DNA from: XYD12-FULL-36-8 sp964391015
GTDB lineage: Bacteria; Bacteroidota; Ignavibacteria; Ignavibacteriales; Ignavibacteriaceae
Direction: 5' to 3'
Length of the DNA: 64,000 nucleotides
NCBI GenBank assembly: GCA_964391015.1
Contig: CAYMKU010000018.1
Coordinates: 1 to 64,000, forward strand
The first letter of the stretch is position 1; every line of letters starts with the position of its first letter. Positions 34,518 through 43,742 of the stretch are shown piece after piece. The position numbers were made by a program, and so were the translations under genes. The notes beneath the pieces are model-generated. The model saw only the letters and a program-made list of their open reading frames with translations, did no database searches and was not told where the DNA came from.

Positions 34518-35101
34518 TATCTAAGAAATGGAATCATAAAGCCGCGGGATTTTTTATACTGTTCAAACTCTTCCTTAAAATGCTTCGAAAGCAGTTTTTC
34601 TTCAAAGGAGGCACGCATAAGTAAGATTGGAATTTGCAGTACCGCCACAGGAATTAAGATATAACTCAATGTTGCAAATCCCCCGCTCAAATCAACTAAA
34701 ATTTGCGAAAGATATTGCGGATGCCTAATCAGTTTAAAAGGTCCTTTTTCTGCAAGTTTATGGTCTTTAAAGATTACGATATCTTGTGAGTAATTTTCTC
34801 CAAGACTTTTATATGCCCAAATTTGAATCCACGAAAAAAGTAAGTATGAGATCAACCCAGCAATTCTATATTTATTTAAATGAGGATCCTCAGAATAGTT
34901 TAACGTTCCAACTTGAAAAACTCCAAGTATCAAGATAATTAAAGTTACAGTTGCAAATACTAAAGGAAGTTTTTGTAAGTATGTTTTAGGTCTTTCTTTT
35001 ACAGGAGTAACTACGGATTTTAATCCTTTTTTTGCTCCGGTCAGATTCGCTCCAAAGGTTGCAATAATATTCAGCAAAATAATAATGTTGATTGGATCCA
35101 T
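34517..35101 (-). CDS. ICMT/PEMT-like membrane methyltransferase
   Basis: A 194-residue membrane protein with about five hydrophobic segments and the isoprenylcysteine-methyltransferase-family C-terminal motif (KGPFKLIRHPQYLSQI...EEKLLSKHFKEEFEQYKKS). Members use S-adenosylmethionine to methylate lipid-like or thiol acceptors; substrate unknown. It overlaps the amidase gene by one base. Confidence 0.8.
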   Translation of the reverse strand: MDPINIIILLNIIATFGANLTGAKKGLKSVVTPVKERPKTYLQKLPLVFATVTLIILILGVFQVGTLNYSEDPHLNKYRIAGLISYLLFSWIQIWAYKSLGENYSQDIVIFKDHKLAEKGPFKLIRHPQYLSQILVDLSGGFATLSYILIPVAVLQIPILLMRASFEEKLLSKHFKEEFEQYKKSRGFMIPFLR

Positions 35102-35155
35102 AAGATAAACTCTATTCGATAATTAGCTTAGTTGCTGAAAAGATTTATTGTAATG

Positions 35156-35368
35156 TCACTTAATTTTTCCATGCTTCCGCATAATCTTTTCCCACTCTTC
35201 TACGCTCAAGGTTTCCGATTCATCAATCAGCATAATTGGGATATCGTTTTCTATTTTATATCTGCGTCGTGTGTTTTTATCAGTAGAAACTAATGTCTCA
35301 CCATCCAAGACCAAATCTGCTTTAGTTTCGGGACAGCAGAGTATGTCGAGAAGTTCTTTGCTAATCAT
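35156..35368 (-). CDS. Trm112-family small protein
   Basis: A 70-residue protein with the Trm112/YcaR start (KELLDILCCPETKADL) and the RRYKIENDIPIMLIDE core. The family includes partners of methyltransferases and zinc-binding small proteins; here only the first Cys pair is retained, as in many bacterial members. It lies 54 bases upstream of the methyltransferase gene on the same strand. Confidence 0.85.
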   Translation of the reverse strand: MISKELLDILCCPETKADLVLDGETLVSTDKNTRRRYKIENDIPIMLIDESETLSVEEWEKIMRKHGKIK

Positions 35369-35405
35369 TTTTCTATAAATTAATTACAAAATTTATTTTT
35401 ACTCG

Positions 35406-35975
35406 TTAAGTTAGCTCTTTGTATCTAAAACAATCAACTGTATGATCATTCACTAGTCCTGCAGCTTGCATAAACGCATAGCAAATTGTTGAACCAACAA
35501 ATTTAAATCCTCTTCCTTTTAGATCTTTACTCATCGCATCCGATTCGGGGGAGGTAGCTGGAATTTCTTTCATTTCCTTCCATGTGTTTACTTTGGTTTT
35601 GCCACCTACGAATTGCCAGATATATTTATCGAATGTTCCAAACTCTTCTTTTACTTTCAAAAAAGCTTTTGCATTCGTTACTGCCGCTTCAACCTTCAAT
35701 TTGTTTCGGACTATCCCTTCGTTTTTTAGCAACTGTACAATTTTTCGCTTGTCATATCTTGCAATTTTTTTAGGATCAAAATTATCGAATGCTTTTCGAT
35801 AGTTGTTTCGTTTTCTTAAAATTGTCAGCCAGCTAAGCCCTGCCTGAGCTCCATCAAGTACAATCATCTCGAATAATTTTTTGTCGTTATGAACTGGTAC
35901 TCCCCATTCCTTATCGTGATATTTTATGTAGATTGATTCGCTTACCGACCACTTACAGCGATTAACTTCCTTCAT
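35406..35975 (-). CDS. tag: DNA-3-methyladenine glycosylase I
   Basis: A 189-residue base-excision repair enzyme. It shows the Tag features RCKWSVSESIYIKYHDKEWG with the zinc/structural Cys, the AGLSWLTILRKRNNYR helix-hairpin-helix region, and the C-terminal GSTICYAFMQAAGLVNDHTVDCFR motif containing His and Cys ligands. Removes 3-methyladenine from alkylated DNA. Confidence 0.93.
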   Translation of the reverse strand: MKEVNRCKWSVSESIYIKYHDKEWGVPVHNDKKLFEMIVLDGAQAGLSWLTILRKRNNYRKAFDNFDPKKIARYDKRKIVQLLKNEGIVRNKLKVEAAVTNAKAFLKVKEEFGTFDKYIWQFVGGKTKVNTWKEMKEIPATSPESDAMSKDLKGRGFKFVGSTICYAFMQAAGLVNDHTVDCFRYKELT

Positions 35976-36254
35976 AATAATCCAACGGTGTTTGGAAATA
36001 AATTAAATAATAGGCTACTAATGATGTTGTTAAATTAATAATTTTAGACCAAAGTTAACTTGAAAATATGTTTGATAGTTGTTTTCAACACTTAATAGTT
36101 CTAATGATACAAATCACATTCTTTGATTGATTAATTTCCTCTCATAACCGAATTTGGACACGAATTTTTTTAAGTAATAATTCGAATCACAGATTGAAAA
36201 ATACTTTCTCTTCTAAATTGAAATGAAATATAATCAATAAAAAATGAGGTGTTC

Positions 36255-37244
36255 GTGAAAAAGTTACTAAAAATATTGAGCGTAATAGCTGGAATTATTA
36301 TTGTGACTATTCTTGCTGGAGCAATTTACTTTAGTACTGCATTTCCAAAAGTTGATCCTCCGCAAAATATAAAGGTTGAGATGTCTCCGGAACGAATATC
36401 GCGTGGAAATTATTTGGCAAATCATGTTACCGTTTGCATGGATTGTCATTCTAAAAGAGATTGGTCTAAATATTCTGGTCCCATAGTTCCTAGTACCATC
36501 GGTAGCGGCGGCGATGTATTTGATGAAAAAGCAGGATTTCCTGGAAAAGTATTTATGAAAAATATTACGCCCGCTGTAATTGGCAATTGGACTGATGGTG
36601 AAATAATTCGCGCAATTACATGTGGCGTAAATAACAACGATAAAGCTTTGTTCCCTATAATGCCATATCCGAATTATAATAACCTTACTCAAGACGATTT
36701 ATACTCAATAGTTGCTTTCATCCGAAGTCTAAAACCTATAGCGAATAAAATACCTGAAACAGAGTTGAATTTTCCATTAAATTTTATTGTGAAGACCATG
36801 CCGATCAGAACCTACAACCCTATGAAGTTTGATAGGAATAATCCAATTGAATACGGGAAATATTTAGTCACAATTGCCGGATGTAAAAGTTGTCATTCTA
36901 AATCTGAGAAAGGAGAACCAATACCTGGAATGGAATTTGGCGGGGGTGAGGAGTTTCCGTTTCCAAGCGGAACTGTAAGATCAATGAACTTAACTCCCGA
37001 AAATGAAACGGGAATAGGTCAATGGACTAAGGAAACATTTATTAAAAGATTCAAGGATTTTTCAAGCGATAGCGCAAAAGTATTTTCCGTATCCAAAAAT
37101 GACTTCAATACTCCAATGCCTTGGACTATGTATGCCGGAATGACTGAAGAAGATTTAAGTGCAATCTTTGATTATTTAAGAACTCTGAAACCGATTCGAA
37201 ACCAGGTGGAAAGGTTTACGAAGATTAGTGTTGTTCAAAAATGA
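36255..37244 (+). CDS. Membrane-anchored diheme cytochrome c
   Basis: About 329 residues with an N-terminal membrane helix (SVIAGIIIVTILAGAIYF) and two CXXCH heme motifs (CMDCH near residue 60, CKSCH near 216), each in a separate class I cytochrome c domain with downstream Met candidates (MPYPNYNNLT, MPWTMYAGMT). Such proteins act in periplasmic electron transfer or as dehydrogenase subunits. The GTG at 36255 has GAGGT upstream; a second GTG two codons earlier is possible. Not linked to the redox operon at 8.6-15.9 kb. Confidence 0.85.
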   Translation: MKKLLKILSVIAGIIIVTILAGAIYFSTAFPKVDPPQNIKVEMSPERISRGNYLANHVTVCMDCHSKRDWSKYSGPIVPSTIGSGGDVFDEKAGFPGKVFMKNITPAVIGNWTDGEIIRAITCGVNNNDKALFPIMPYPNYNNLTQDDLYSIVAFIRSLKPIANKIPETELNFPLNFIVKTMPIRTYNPMKFDRNNPIEYGKYLVTIAGCKSCHSKSEKGEPIPGMEFGGGEEFPFPSGTVRSMNLTPENETGIGQWTKETFIKRFKDFSSDSAKVFSVSKNDFNTPMPWTMYAGMTEEDLSAIFDYLRTLKPIRNQVERFTKISVVQK

Positions 37245-37311
37245 AAATGTAAAAAATATTTACTTTATGGCAATCAACCCCTAATCGCCTTTATAATCAG
37301 AGTTTCCTCAG

Positions 37312-37740
37312 TTAAATGGTTTCAATGATCTTGTACGAATGTGAAATTTCAACTGCCTTATTCAACATTTGAGTCACAGAGCAATACTTGGTTTGGGATA
37401 ACTCAATTGCCCTTTCAACATCTTTTTCTTGAATACCTTTTCCGTAAAAAACAAATTCAATATTAATTTTTGTATAAACTTGCGGATGTTCGTCTGCAAC
37501 TTCAGCAGTAAGATTCATTTCAAAACCATCAAGATGTACTTTTTTCTTTTGAAGAATTGTTGCAACATCACTACCTGTACATCCACCTAAAGCAATTAGC
37601 AATAATTCTTTCGGACGTGCTCCGGCATCGCTGCCTCCAAAACTTTCTGGGCCGTCCATTGTAACCCAATGGTTTGAATCTGATTTACCAAGAAATGTTA
37701 CACCTTTTATGTGTTTAACTAAAGCTTTCTTTGTGGACAT
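37312..37740 (-). CDS. OsmC/Ohr-family protein
   Basis: A 142-residue OsmC-fold protein. The family Cys appears in GGCTGSDVATILQKK and a second Cys in QTKYCSVTQML, the pair used for peroxide reduction. It belongs to the OsmC rather than the Ohr branch by sequence feel. Probable thiol-dependent peroxidase. Confidence 0.88.
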   Translation of the reverse strand: MSTKKALVKHIKGVTFLGKSDSNHWVTMDGPESFGGSDAGARPKELLLIALGGCTGSDVATILQKKKVHLDGFEMNLTAEVADEHPQVYTKINIEFVFYGKGIQEKDVERAIELSQTKYCSVTQMLNKAVEISHSYKIIETI

Positions 37741-37872
37741 TCTGACTCCTAACTTTTAATCGTTTGATGATCTGAACCGTGAAAAAGATTCTATATTTCA
37801 TAATGTAATTTAACGATTGATTTAATATCTTTTTCTCAACAATTATAATCATTTATTGGGAAGCTATAAGAA

Positions 37873-38736
37873 ATGAAAATCGAAAAATACCTTGCCAAGT
37901 CAGGAGAAAAAATAAATATCTCCAAAATATCTACAGATAGTACTCAAAATTATAAAGATAAATCTGATGCCAATAAAATGCTTGAAAAAAACATTGAGAA
38001 GATGCAGGAACTTCAGAATCGGCTTTATGCAAGTGATAAATATTCACTGCTTCTTATTTTTCAAGCAATGGATGCGGCAGGGAAAGACTCAACAATTAAA
38101 CATGTAATGAGTGGGTTGAATCCTCAAGGTACTCAAGTTTTCAGTTTTAAAAAGCCATCAGAAGAGGAATTGGATCATGATTATCTTTGGAGAATTAGTA
38201 ACGCTTTACCAGAAAGAGGTCGTATTGGAATTTTTAATCGCTCACACTATGAAGAAGTCTTGGTTGTTCGTGTGCATGATTTAATCAAATATCAAAAATT
38301 ACCAGACGAGATGATGTCTAAGGATATCTGGCAAAAACGGTTTGAGCAGATAAATAATTTCGAAAAATATCTTTATGAAAACGGAACTGTTATCCTCAAG
38401 TTTTTCTTACATGTTTCGAAGAATGAGCAGAAAGAAAGATTTTTAGAAAGAATTGAAGATAAATCTAAGAATTGGAAATTTGCTGAAGCAGATTTGAAGG
38501 AAAGAGAATATTGGAACGATTATCAGAAATGTTATGAGGATGCGATCACAGCAACAAGTAAAGAATATGCTCCGTGGTATATTATTCCTGCTGATAAAAA
38601 ATGGTTTATGCGATTGTTAGTTTCAGAAATTATTGTGAAAAAACTGGAAAGTTTGAACCTTAAATATCCAGAGCTAAGTAAAGAGCAATTAGCTGAACTT
38701 GAAAAGTGTAAGCAGATACTTTTAAATGAAAAGTGA
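37873..38736 (+). CDS. Polyphosphate kinase 2 family protein
   Basis: A 287-residue PPK2 enzyme that transfers phosphate between polyphosphate and nucleotides. The Walker A-like motif AMDAAGKDSTIKHVMSGLNPQG, the Walker B region ERGRIGIFNRSHYEEVLVVRVH and the lid region KKFFLHVSKNEQKERF-like segment (about 178-195) are intact. It is a single-domain class I or III member by length. Single gene. Confidence 0.9.
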   Translation: MKIEKYLAKSGEKINISKISTDSTQNYKDKSDANKMLEKNIEKMQELQNRLYASDKYSLLLIFQAMDAAGKDSTIKHVMSGLNPQGTQVFSFKKPSEEELDHDYLWRISNALPERGRIGIFNRSHYEEVLVVRVHDLIKYQKLPDEMMSKDIWQKRFEQINNFEKYLYENGTVILKFFLHVSKNEQKERFLERIEDKSKNWKFAEADLKEREYWNDYQKCYEDAITATSKEYAPWYIIPADKKWFMRLLVSEIIVKKLESLNLKYPELSKEQLAELEKCKQILLNEK

Positions 38737-38801
38737 TATAAAGTACAAATTAGATTTTTATACTTGCTGACTGCTGATCAGAATTTTATATTTGTTACGT
38801 A

Positions 38802-39155
38802 ATGAAAAATATCATCTCACATAAAAAACGAATTGCATTAATTTTTCTTTCTGTTTACACAGTTTTCATCATAACAAATACAATTCATTTTCATTCTTAT
38901 TCGCTTTTAAATAATCCGAGTTATCATACACCATCAAAACCAAATTTTATATCCAATCATTTTATAGGCGACAGTTATTCGCCGTGTGCAATAAACCATT
39001 TTTCTAATTCTATTCTCGATCTTAAGTTTTCTTCCGATGACTTATCCTCAATAAATAACGATGTCAAAAATTTAGATTTCCCCTTTAGTTATAAACTCGC
39101 ATTCAATTTTTTCTTATCAAAAAATACTCCTAGAGCGCCACCAATTTTCTCCTAA
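38802..39155 (+). CDS. Small hypothetical membrane/exported protein of metal-uptake cluster
   Basis: A 117-residue protein with one N-terminal membrane helix (IALIFLSVYTVFIITNTIHFHSY) followed by a polar, Ser/Asn/His-rich region ending in NTPRAPPIFS. A PRAPP ending is seen in small proteins beside metal transporters in related bacteria (DUF2946-like). It is the first gene ahead of an outer-membrane protein and a ZnuABC-type transporter on the same strand, which suggests a role in zinc or manganese handling. Not characterised. Confidence 0.55.
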   Translation: MKNIISHKKRIALIFLSVYTVFIITNTIHFHSYSLLNNPSYHTPSKPNFISNHFIGDSYSPCAINHFSNSILDLKFSSDDLSSINNDVKNLDFPFSYKLAFNFFLSKNTPRAPPIFS

Positions 39156-39255
39156 ATTTTTTGGTTTGTTTATCCCACTGAGTTCAGACTCAAGATTTTT
39201 CGGACTTAGTCTTTAATAATGTACTCAAATAACTTTAACAAGAATTTAGGAAAAA

Positions 39256-40443
39256 ATGAAAAACATTTTGCTTTTTTTACTCCTTTTATTTTTTATTTCA
39301 GATATTCGTTCACAATCAAATGTTAATCCAGATATTAGTCTTATCGGAACATTTAATGCTTTCACACAAAATATTAATGGAACACCCGAATACGGAAAAT
39401 TAAATTTTGAAACACCATCAATGGAATTATTTGTTGATGGATACCTGAATCCATATTCACGAGCAGCTTCCAATATTGCTTTTGAAGAAGGTAAATTGGG
39501 TGTTGAAGAACTTTATGCACAAATTGTACGAGGCCTCCCGCTTGATATGCAAATTAAAGCTGGAAAATTTCTTGTTGGATTTGGAAAAGTAAACACAATT
39601 CATCCCCACGCTTGGCCATTTCTTGAACGACCTTTGTTTCATCAAATATTTTTGGGTGAAGAAGGATTCAATGATATTGGTGTAAGTGTCAGCTTTCTAC
39701 TTCCTACCGAAAATTTTTACAGTAACCTTGATCTCGGAATTTTTAAAGGAGATGCTATTGCCAAAACTGAAGTTACTGATCCTGGAATTTCTGAAAGCTA
39801 TAATGATTTAAGAGGCAATTCGCCAATTTTCGTGGGAAGATTAAGCGGCTTTTTTGATATTGATGATTATACAAACCTCGAAGTTGGTTTGAGTGGATCT
39901 TATGGAACTCACGCAAAAATGAATTTTAACATTTGGGGGGATTCAACCACAATTCCAGAAAATAAGCCACTAAAATATTTTTACGGCGGAATTGATTTTA
40001 AATTTAAGTATAAACCGGATTCTTACTCCACACTTACAATTCAATGCGAAGGTTTGCTAAACAGTCGGAATGTGCTTAGAGAAAGCAACATCGGAATAAA
40101 TTCTCCAATTGAAAAATCTGGAAAGATAAACACGTTCGGTAATTTTATTTTAATTGATTACTTATTCAACAAGCAATTTAGCATTGGTGCAAAATATGAT
40201 TTTACATACGGAATTATTGGTGACAAACCATCATTCAATACTTTAAGTAACGATAATACAAATAAAACACAAGGAATTTCCGGCTGGTTTGGTTATTATC
40301 CAATTGAAGAAACGTTAGCTGTCAGAGCTGGAGTTCAGAATCTTTCTTTTAAGTATGATAATGGAATCTCGAGAGATAGTGAAACGAAAGTGACGCTGCA
40401 ATTGCTGTTCTCGCTTGGTCCGCATAAAGCACATCCATTTTAA
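39256..40443 (+). CDS. Outer-membrane beta-barrel protein of zinc-uptake operon
   Basis: A 395-residue protein with a clear signal peptide (LLFFISDIRSQ), alternating amphipathic strands throughout and a terminal aromatic residue (HPF), as expected for an outer-membrane barrel. A His-rich stretch (NTIHPHAWPFLERPLFHQ) lies near residues 115-132. It is 12 bases before znuA. It probably admits or binds zinc or manganese at the outer membrane; no TonB-box or plug domain is evident. Confidence 0.7.
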   Translation: MKNILLFLLLLFFISDIRSQSNVNPDISLIGTFNAFTQNINGTPEYGKLNFETPSMELFVDGYLNPYSRAASNIAFEEGKLGVEELYAQIVRGLPLDMQIKAGKFLVGFGKVNTIHPHAWPFLERPLFHQIFLGEEGFNDIGVSVSFLLPTENFYSNLDLGIFKGDAIAKTEVTDPGISESYNDLRGNSPIFVGRLSGFFDIDDYTNLEVGLSGSYGTHAKMNFNIWGDSTTIPENKPLKYFYGGIDFKFKYKPDSYSTLTIQCEGLLNSRNVLRESNIGINSPIEKSGKINTFGNFILIDYLFNKQFSIGAKYDFTYGIIGDKPSFNTLSNDNTNKTQGISGWFGYYPIEETLAVRAGVQNLSFKYDNGISRDSETKVTLQLLFSLGPHKAHPF

Positions 40444-40455
40444 CCGTTAAGGAAT

Positions 40456-41340
40456 ATGAAAATGAAAAAAATAATCTTATTAGCGTTAGTCTTTTTATTC
40501 AGCACAATATCTTTTGCAGAAATTAAAGTAGTAACAACCACCACTGTAATTTATGATCTAGTAAAAGAGATAGGGAAAGAAAAAGTGAAGGTTGATTACC
40601 TTTGCCGTGGCGATCAAGATCCACATTTCCTTGAAATACTTCCTAGTTACATGTTGAAGCTGCGAAATGCAGACTTAGTTTTCAAAATCGGCTTGGGATT
40701 GGAAATGTGGCTTCAGCAATTGATTGATGGCTCAAGAAATAATAAATTAAAATTAATTGATCTATCAAATGATATTGAGAAGAAAGAAATTCCGTCGGGG
40801 AAAATTGACGCCAGCCAGGGAGACATTCATCCTAATGGAAATCCCCATTATTGGCTCGATCCTGAAAATGCGAAAATTATGGCAAAAAATATTTGTGAAT
40901 CTCTTTCTGATGAATCACCTGAAAATGCAGCGTACTTCAAAAAGAATCTAAATGATTACACCTCTAAACTGGATGATAAAATTACTGAATGGAAGTCCAA
41001 GCTAGCTTCCTCCAAAGGAAAATCAATAATTACATTTCATAAAAGCTGGGTTTACTTTGCAGATAGATTCGGAATTAAAGTGGTTGGTCAGGTTGAGCCG
41101 AAACCAGGTGTACCACCAACACCTTCTCACAATGCCGAACTTGTAGGCGATATTAAAAAATTAAAAATGAAAGTAGTTCTAATGGAAAATTATTACAGCG
41201 AGAATGCTCCGAATCAGCTTGTACAATCTACTGGAGTAAAGGTAATCAAAGTTGCGAATTCTGTTTTTGGGCAATCCGGAATTAATTCTTACATACAAAT
41301 GATAGATATAATAGTTAACTCACTTTCAACTAATCTTTAG
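40456..41340 (+). CDS. znuA: Metal ABC transporter substrate-binding protein (ZnuA/MntC-like)
   Basis: A 294-residue periplasmic cluster A-I binding protein with a signal peptide (LALVFLFSTISFA). Metal ligands are visible as His in QDPHFLEILPS, His in GNPHYWLDPENAK, His in TFHKSWVYFADRFG, with a late acidic residue in VLMENYYSENAP. There is no long His loop of the kind found in high-capacity ZnuA. It supplies zinc or manganese to the following ATPase and permease. Confidence 0.85.
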   Translation: MKMKKIILLALVFLFSTISFAEIKVVTTTTVIYDLVKEIGKEKVKVDYLCRGDQDPHFLEILPSYMLKLRNADLVFKIGLGLEMWLQQLIDGSRNNKLKLIDLSNDIEKKEIPSGKIDASQGDIHPNGNPHYWLDPENAKIMAKNICESLSDESPENAAYFKKNLNDYTSKLDDKITEWKSKLASSKGKSIITFHKSWVYFADRFGIKVVGQVEPKPGVPPTPSHNAELVGDIKKLKMKVVLMENYYSENAPNQLVQSTGVKVIKVANSVFGQSGINSYIQMIDIIVNSLSTNL

Positions 41341-41385
41341 TTACTTTAATTATAAGCAATAGATGAAATTTATAGAGAGAAAAAT

Positions 41386-42135
41386 TTGGATAAAGAATTA
41401 ATCAAATTTTCGAATGTATCAATTGGCTATGGGAAAAGACCCGTTCTTGAACACGCAAGCTTTTCTATTTTAGAAAGTGATTTCTGGGGGATTGTCGGTC
41501 CTAACGGCTCTGGAAAGACAACTCTTCTTAAAACTTTGTTAGGTAATCTAAAACCTCTTGCAGGAGAAATAACCAGAGAAAAGATACAATTCGGTTATGT
41601 TCCCCAAAGAGATATAGTTCAACCACTGCTTCCATACACTGTCCATGATGTTGTTATGATGGGAAGATATTCTCTGATGGGAACATTTGGCAATCCATCA
41701 GAAAGAGATTATGAGATTGTAGAACAGTGCCTAATTCATGTTGGGATTGAAGAATTAACAAAATATAATTACAACCGACTATCAGGTGGACAAAGACAGC
41801 GGACTCTAATCGCCCGTGCACTTGCAGTTGAACCATCAATTTTAATTTTAGATGAACCGACCAATGGAATGGATACGCCTTCTCATTATTCGCTGCTGGA
41901 GTTAGTTTCACAGCTTCATGATGAGAGCAATTTGACTGTTTTGATTGTAAGTCATTTGCTAACAGACGTAGCAAACATTGTGAAAAAATTAATGCTTCTT
42001 GAAAAGAATAGTTTTCAATTTGGGAATATTGAAAATATCTTGTCAGAAGATAACTTGAAAAAAACTTATGCTTCGGAATTTAACGTTTCAAAAGTTGATG
42101 GTGAATATTTGATCAGTTCAAGAAAGAAGGCATAA
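41386..42135 (+). CDS. znuC: Metal ABC transporter ATP-binding protein (ZnuC-like)
   Basis: A 249-residue ABC ATPase: Walker A GPNGSGKTTLLK, Q-loop VPQRD, signature LSGGQRQRTLIARAL, Walker B ILILDEPTNGMD, H-loop IVSHL. A TTG start at 41386 follows GAGAGA. Paired with the permease that begins four bases after its stop. Confidence 0.9.
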   Translation: MDKELIKFSNVSIGYGKRPVLEHASFSILESDFWGIVGPNGSGKTTLLKTLLGNLKPLAGEITREKIQFGYVPQRDIVQPLLPYTVHDVVMMGRYSLMGTFGNPSERDYEIVEQCLIHVGIEELTKYNYNRLSGGQRQRTLIARALAVEPSILILDEPTNGMDTPSHYSLLELVSQLHDESNLTVLIVSHLLTDVANIVKKLMLLEKNSFQFGNIENILSEDNLKKTYASEFNVSKVDGEYLISSRKKA

Positions 42136-42139
42136 CAAA

Positions 42140-43018
42140 TTGGAAACTATTCAACAATTGATTGAGCTTTTTCCGTATGCCATCTTGGGCAGTATTTTTG
42201 CAGGAATGATTTGTGCATTTCTAGGGATCTTTATTATTTCACAACGAGTTGTTTTCCTAGGCGCTTCCCTAACCCAGGTATCAATAGCCGGTGTTGCGTT
42301 CTCATTTCTTCACATAATAAATTTAGAAGGATTTATTGCTCGAGTACTTAAAATTGATATTGAACACAATACCTTCTTTCACAACTTCGAACCAGCATTT
42401 TATTCTTTAACATTTGCAATCATTTGTGTGCTTATATTTTCTCAAACATACCGACAAAAATATTTGACCCAAGACGGAATACTTGGAATAATATTCGTTA
42501 TTGCCATGGCATTAAGAATAATCTTTATTCAGAAAAGTCCTCTCGCTGAAGTAAGTGAAATTGAAACAATATTGAAGGGTGATATTTTGTTTATTGGACA
42601 AACACAATTCTACACGTTGTTTGGAATAACAATTTTAACATTTCTAGTATTTATAATATTTCAGAAACAGTTAAAATTCGTAACCTTCGATCCTGATACC
42701 GCTATGGCACACGGAATTAATTCTCGTTTCTGGCTTTTAGTTTTTTATCTTTTCGTAGGAACGGGAATTTCTTTAACTACTCGATTCGTCGGAGATGTTT
42801 TTGTCTTTGCGTTTCTAATTCTTCCTTCCACAATTGGAATTTTAATTGGCAAAAAAATATCCTATGTATTTCTGATTTCTGTCTTGGTTGGTGCAATTAT
42901 TCCACCAATTTCTCTTTACTTCGCATTCATTTTTGATTTCTCAAGTGGACCAACAGCCGTAGTATTAGCATTCATAATATTTGTATTCACATACACAACT
43001 AAAAAAATACTCTCTTAA
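42140..43018 (+). CDS. znuB: Metal ABC transporter permease (ZnuB-like)
   Basis: A 292-residue ABC-3 family permease with about eight membrane helices. The family motif near residues 30-50 (ISQRVVFLGASLTQVSIAG) and the coupling region (FDPDTAMAHGINSRFW) are present. The TTG start at 42140 lies four bases beyond the ATPase stop. Last gene of the metal operon. Confidence 0.9.
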   Translation: METIQQLIELFPYAILGSIFAGMICAFLGIFIISQRVVFLGASLTQVSIAGVAFSFLHIINLEGFIARVLKIDIEHNTFFHNFEPAFYSLTFAIICVLIFSQTYRQKYLTQDGILGIIFVIAMALRIIFIQKSPLAEVSEIETILKGDILFIGQTQFYTLFGITILTFLVFIIFQKQLKFVTFDPDTAMAHGINSRFWLLVFYLFVGTGISLTTRFVGDVFVFAFLILPSTIGILIGKKISYVFLISVLVGAIIPPISLYFAFIFDFSSGPTAVVLAFIIFVFTYTTKKILS

Positions 43019-43034
43019 AAAATTAGAATAAAAA

Positions 43035-43053
43035 AGCCGTCATAAAGACGGCT
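43035..43053 (-). terminator. Terminator for the 43081 lipoprotein gene
   Basis: AGCCGTC-ATAAA-GACGGCT forms a 7-base GC-rich stem. On the minus strand it is followed by TTTTTTATTC, a proper T-tract, so it serves the lipoprotein gene; it may also stop read-through from znuB. Confidence 0.8.
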
Positions 43054-43080
43054 GGGATTCATTAAGTACGGCGAGCAAAT

Positions 43081-43584
43081 TTATTTTTTGATTCTTGAAA
43101 TTTGACCATTTACAGCATTAATCCTTAGCTCCCAATTACCATCGGTAGCACTTATGAAGAATCTGTATTCCCATTTATTGTCACTTTCATCCTTCTGAAG
43201 TTTCCATGAAATAATATCACCCTGTTTTGCATTCAGAACAATTACTCTTACATTTTGATAAAGCATTAATCCATTTCCGGGATCAAGATCATACTCAAAT
43301 GGACCTGTTAAACCTTGAATCTCGCGTACTTGACCAGTAGATTCAAAGTATTCGAATTTTATCATAGCACCTAAAGGTGTAACAACTTTAACTTCAAATA
43401 AACCATCATCATTTAGTCTAATACGATTCACTGAAACTAAAGAGCCTTGTACCGATGCTAGTGATTTTTGAACGGATTGTTGTTCACTCATCTGAGTGTT
43501 TGGGGTTGCAATCTCATCTTTACATGCATTAAACATGAGCAATAGTGCAATGAACAGAACTGCTAAAATGCTTTTTCTTAACAT
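43081..43584 (-). CDS. Putative lipoprotein, PepSY-like C-terminus
   Basis: A 167-residue lipoprotein (lipobox MFNAC, Cys near residue 21). The C-terminal half (YRFFISATDGNWELRINAVNGQISRIKK) has the pattern of a PepSY-type beta-alpha repeat (xxGxVxxI ending). Function unknown. Single gene with its own terminator. Confidence 0.65.
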   Translation of the reverse strand: MLRKSILAVLFIALLLMFNACKDEIATPNTQMSEQQSVQKSLASVQGSLVSVNRIRLNDDGLFEVKVVTPLGAMIKFEYFESTGQVREIQGLTGPFEYDLDPGNGLMLYQNVRVIVLNAKQGDIISWKLQKDESDNKWEYRFFISATDGNWELRINAVNGQISRIKK

Positions 43585-43742
43585 GACCTTACCCTTTTAT
43601 TATTTTGAGATTAGTTAATTATCATTCAATAATCATAGTAATTTGCAAATCACATTTGGGGACATTATCCAAAAATATTTTTGGACAATCTTCCTTGTGG
43701 TAAATAAAATCTTTATATTTTTATAGTAAAACATCTAATAGT

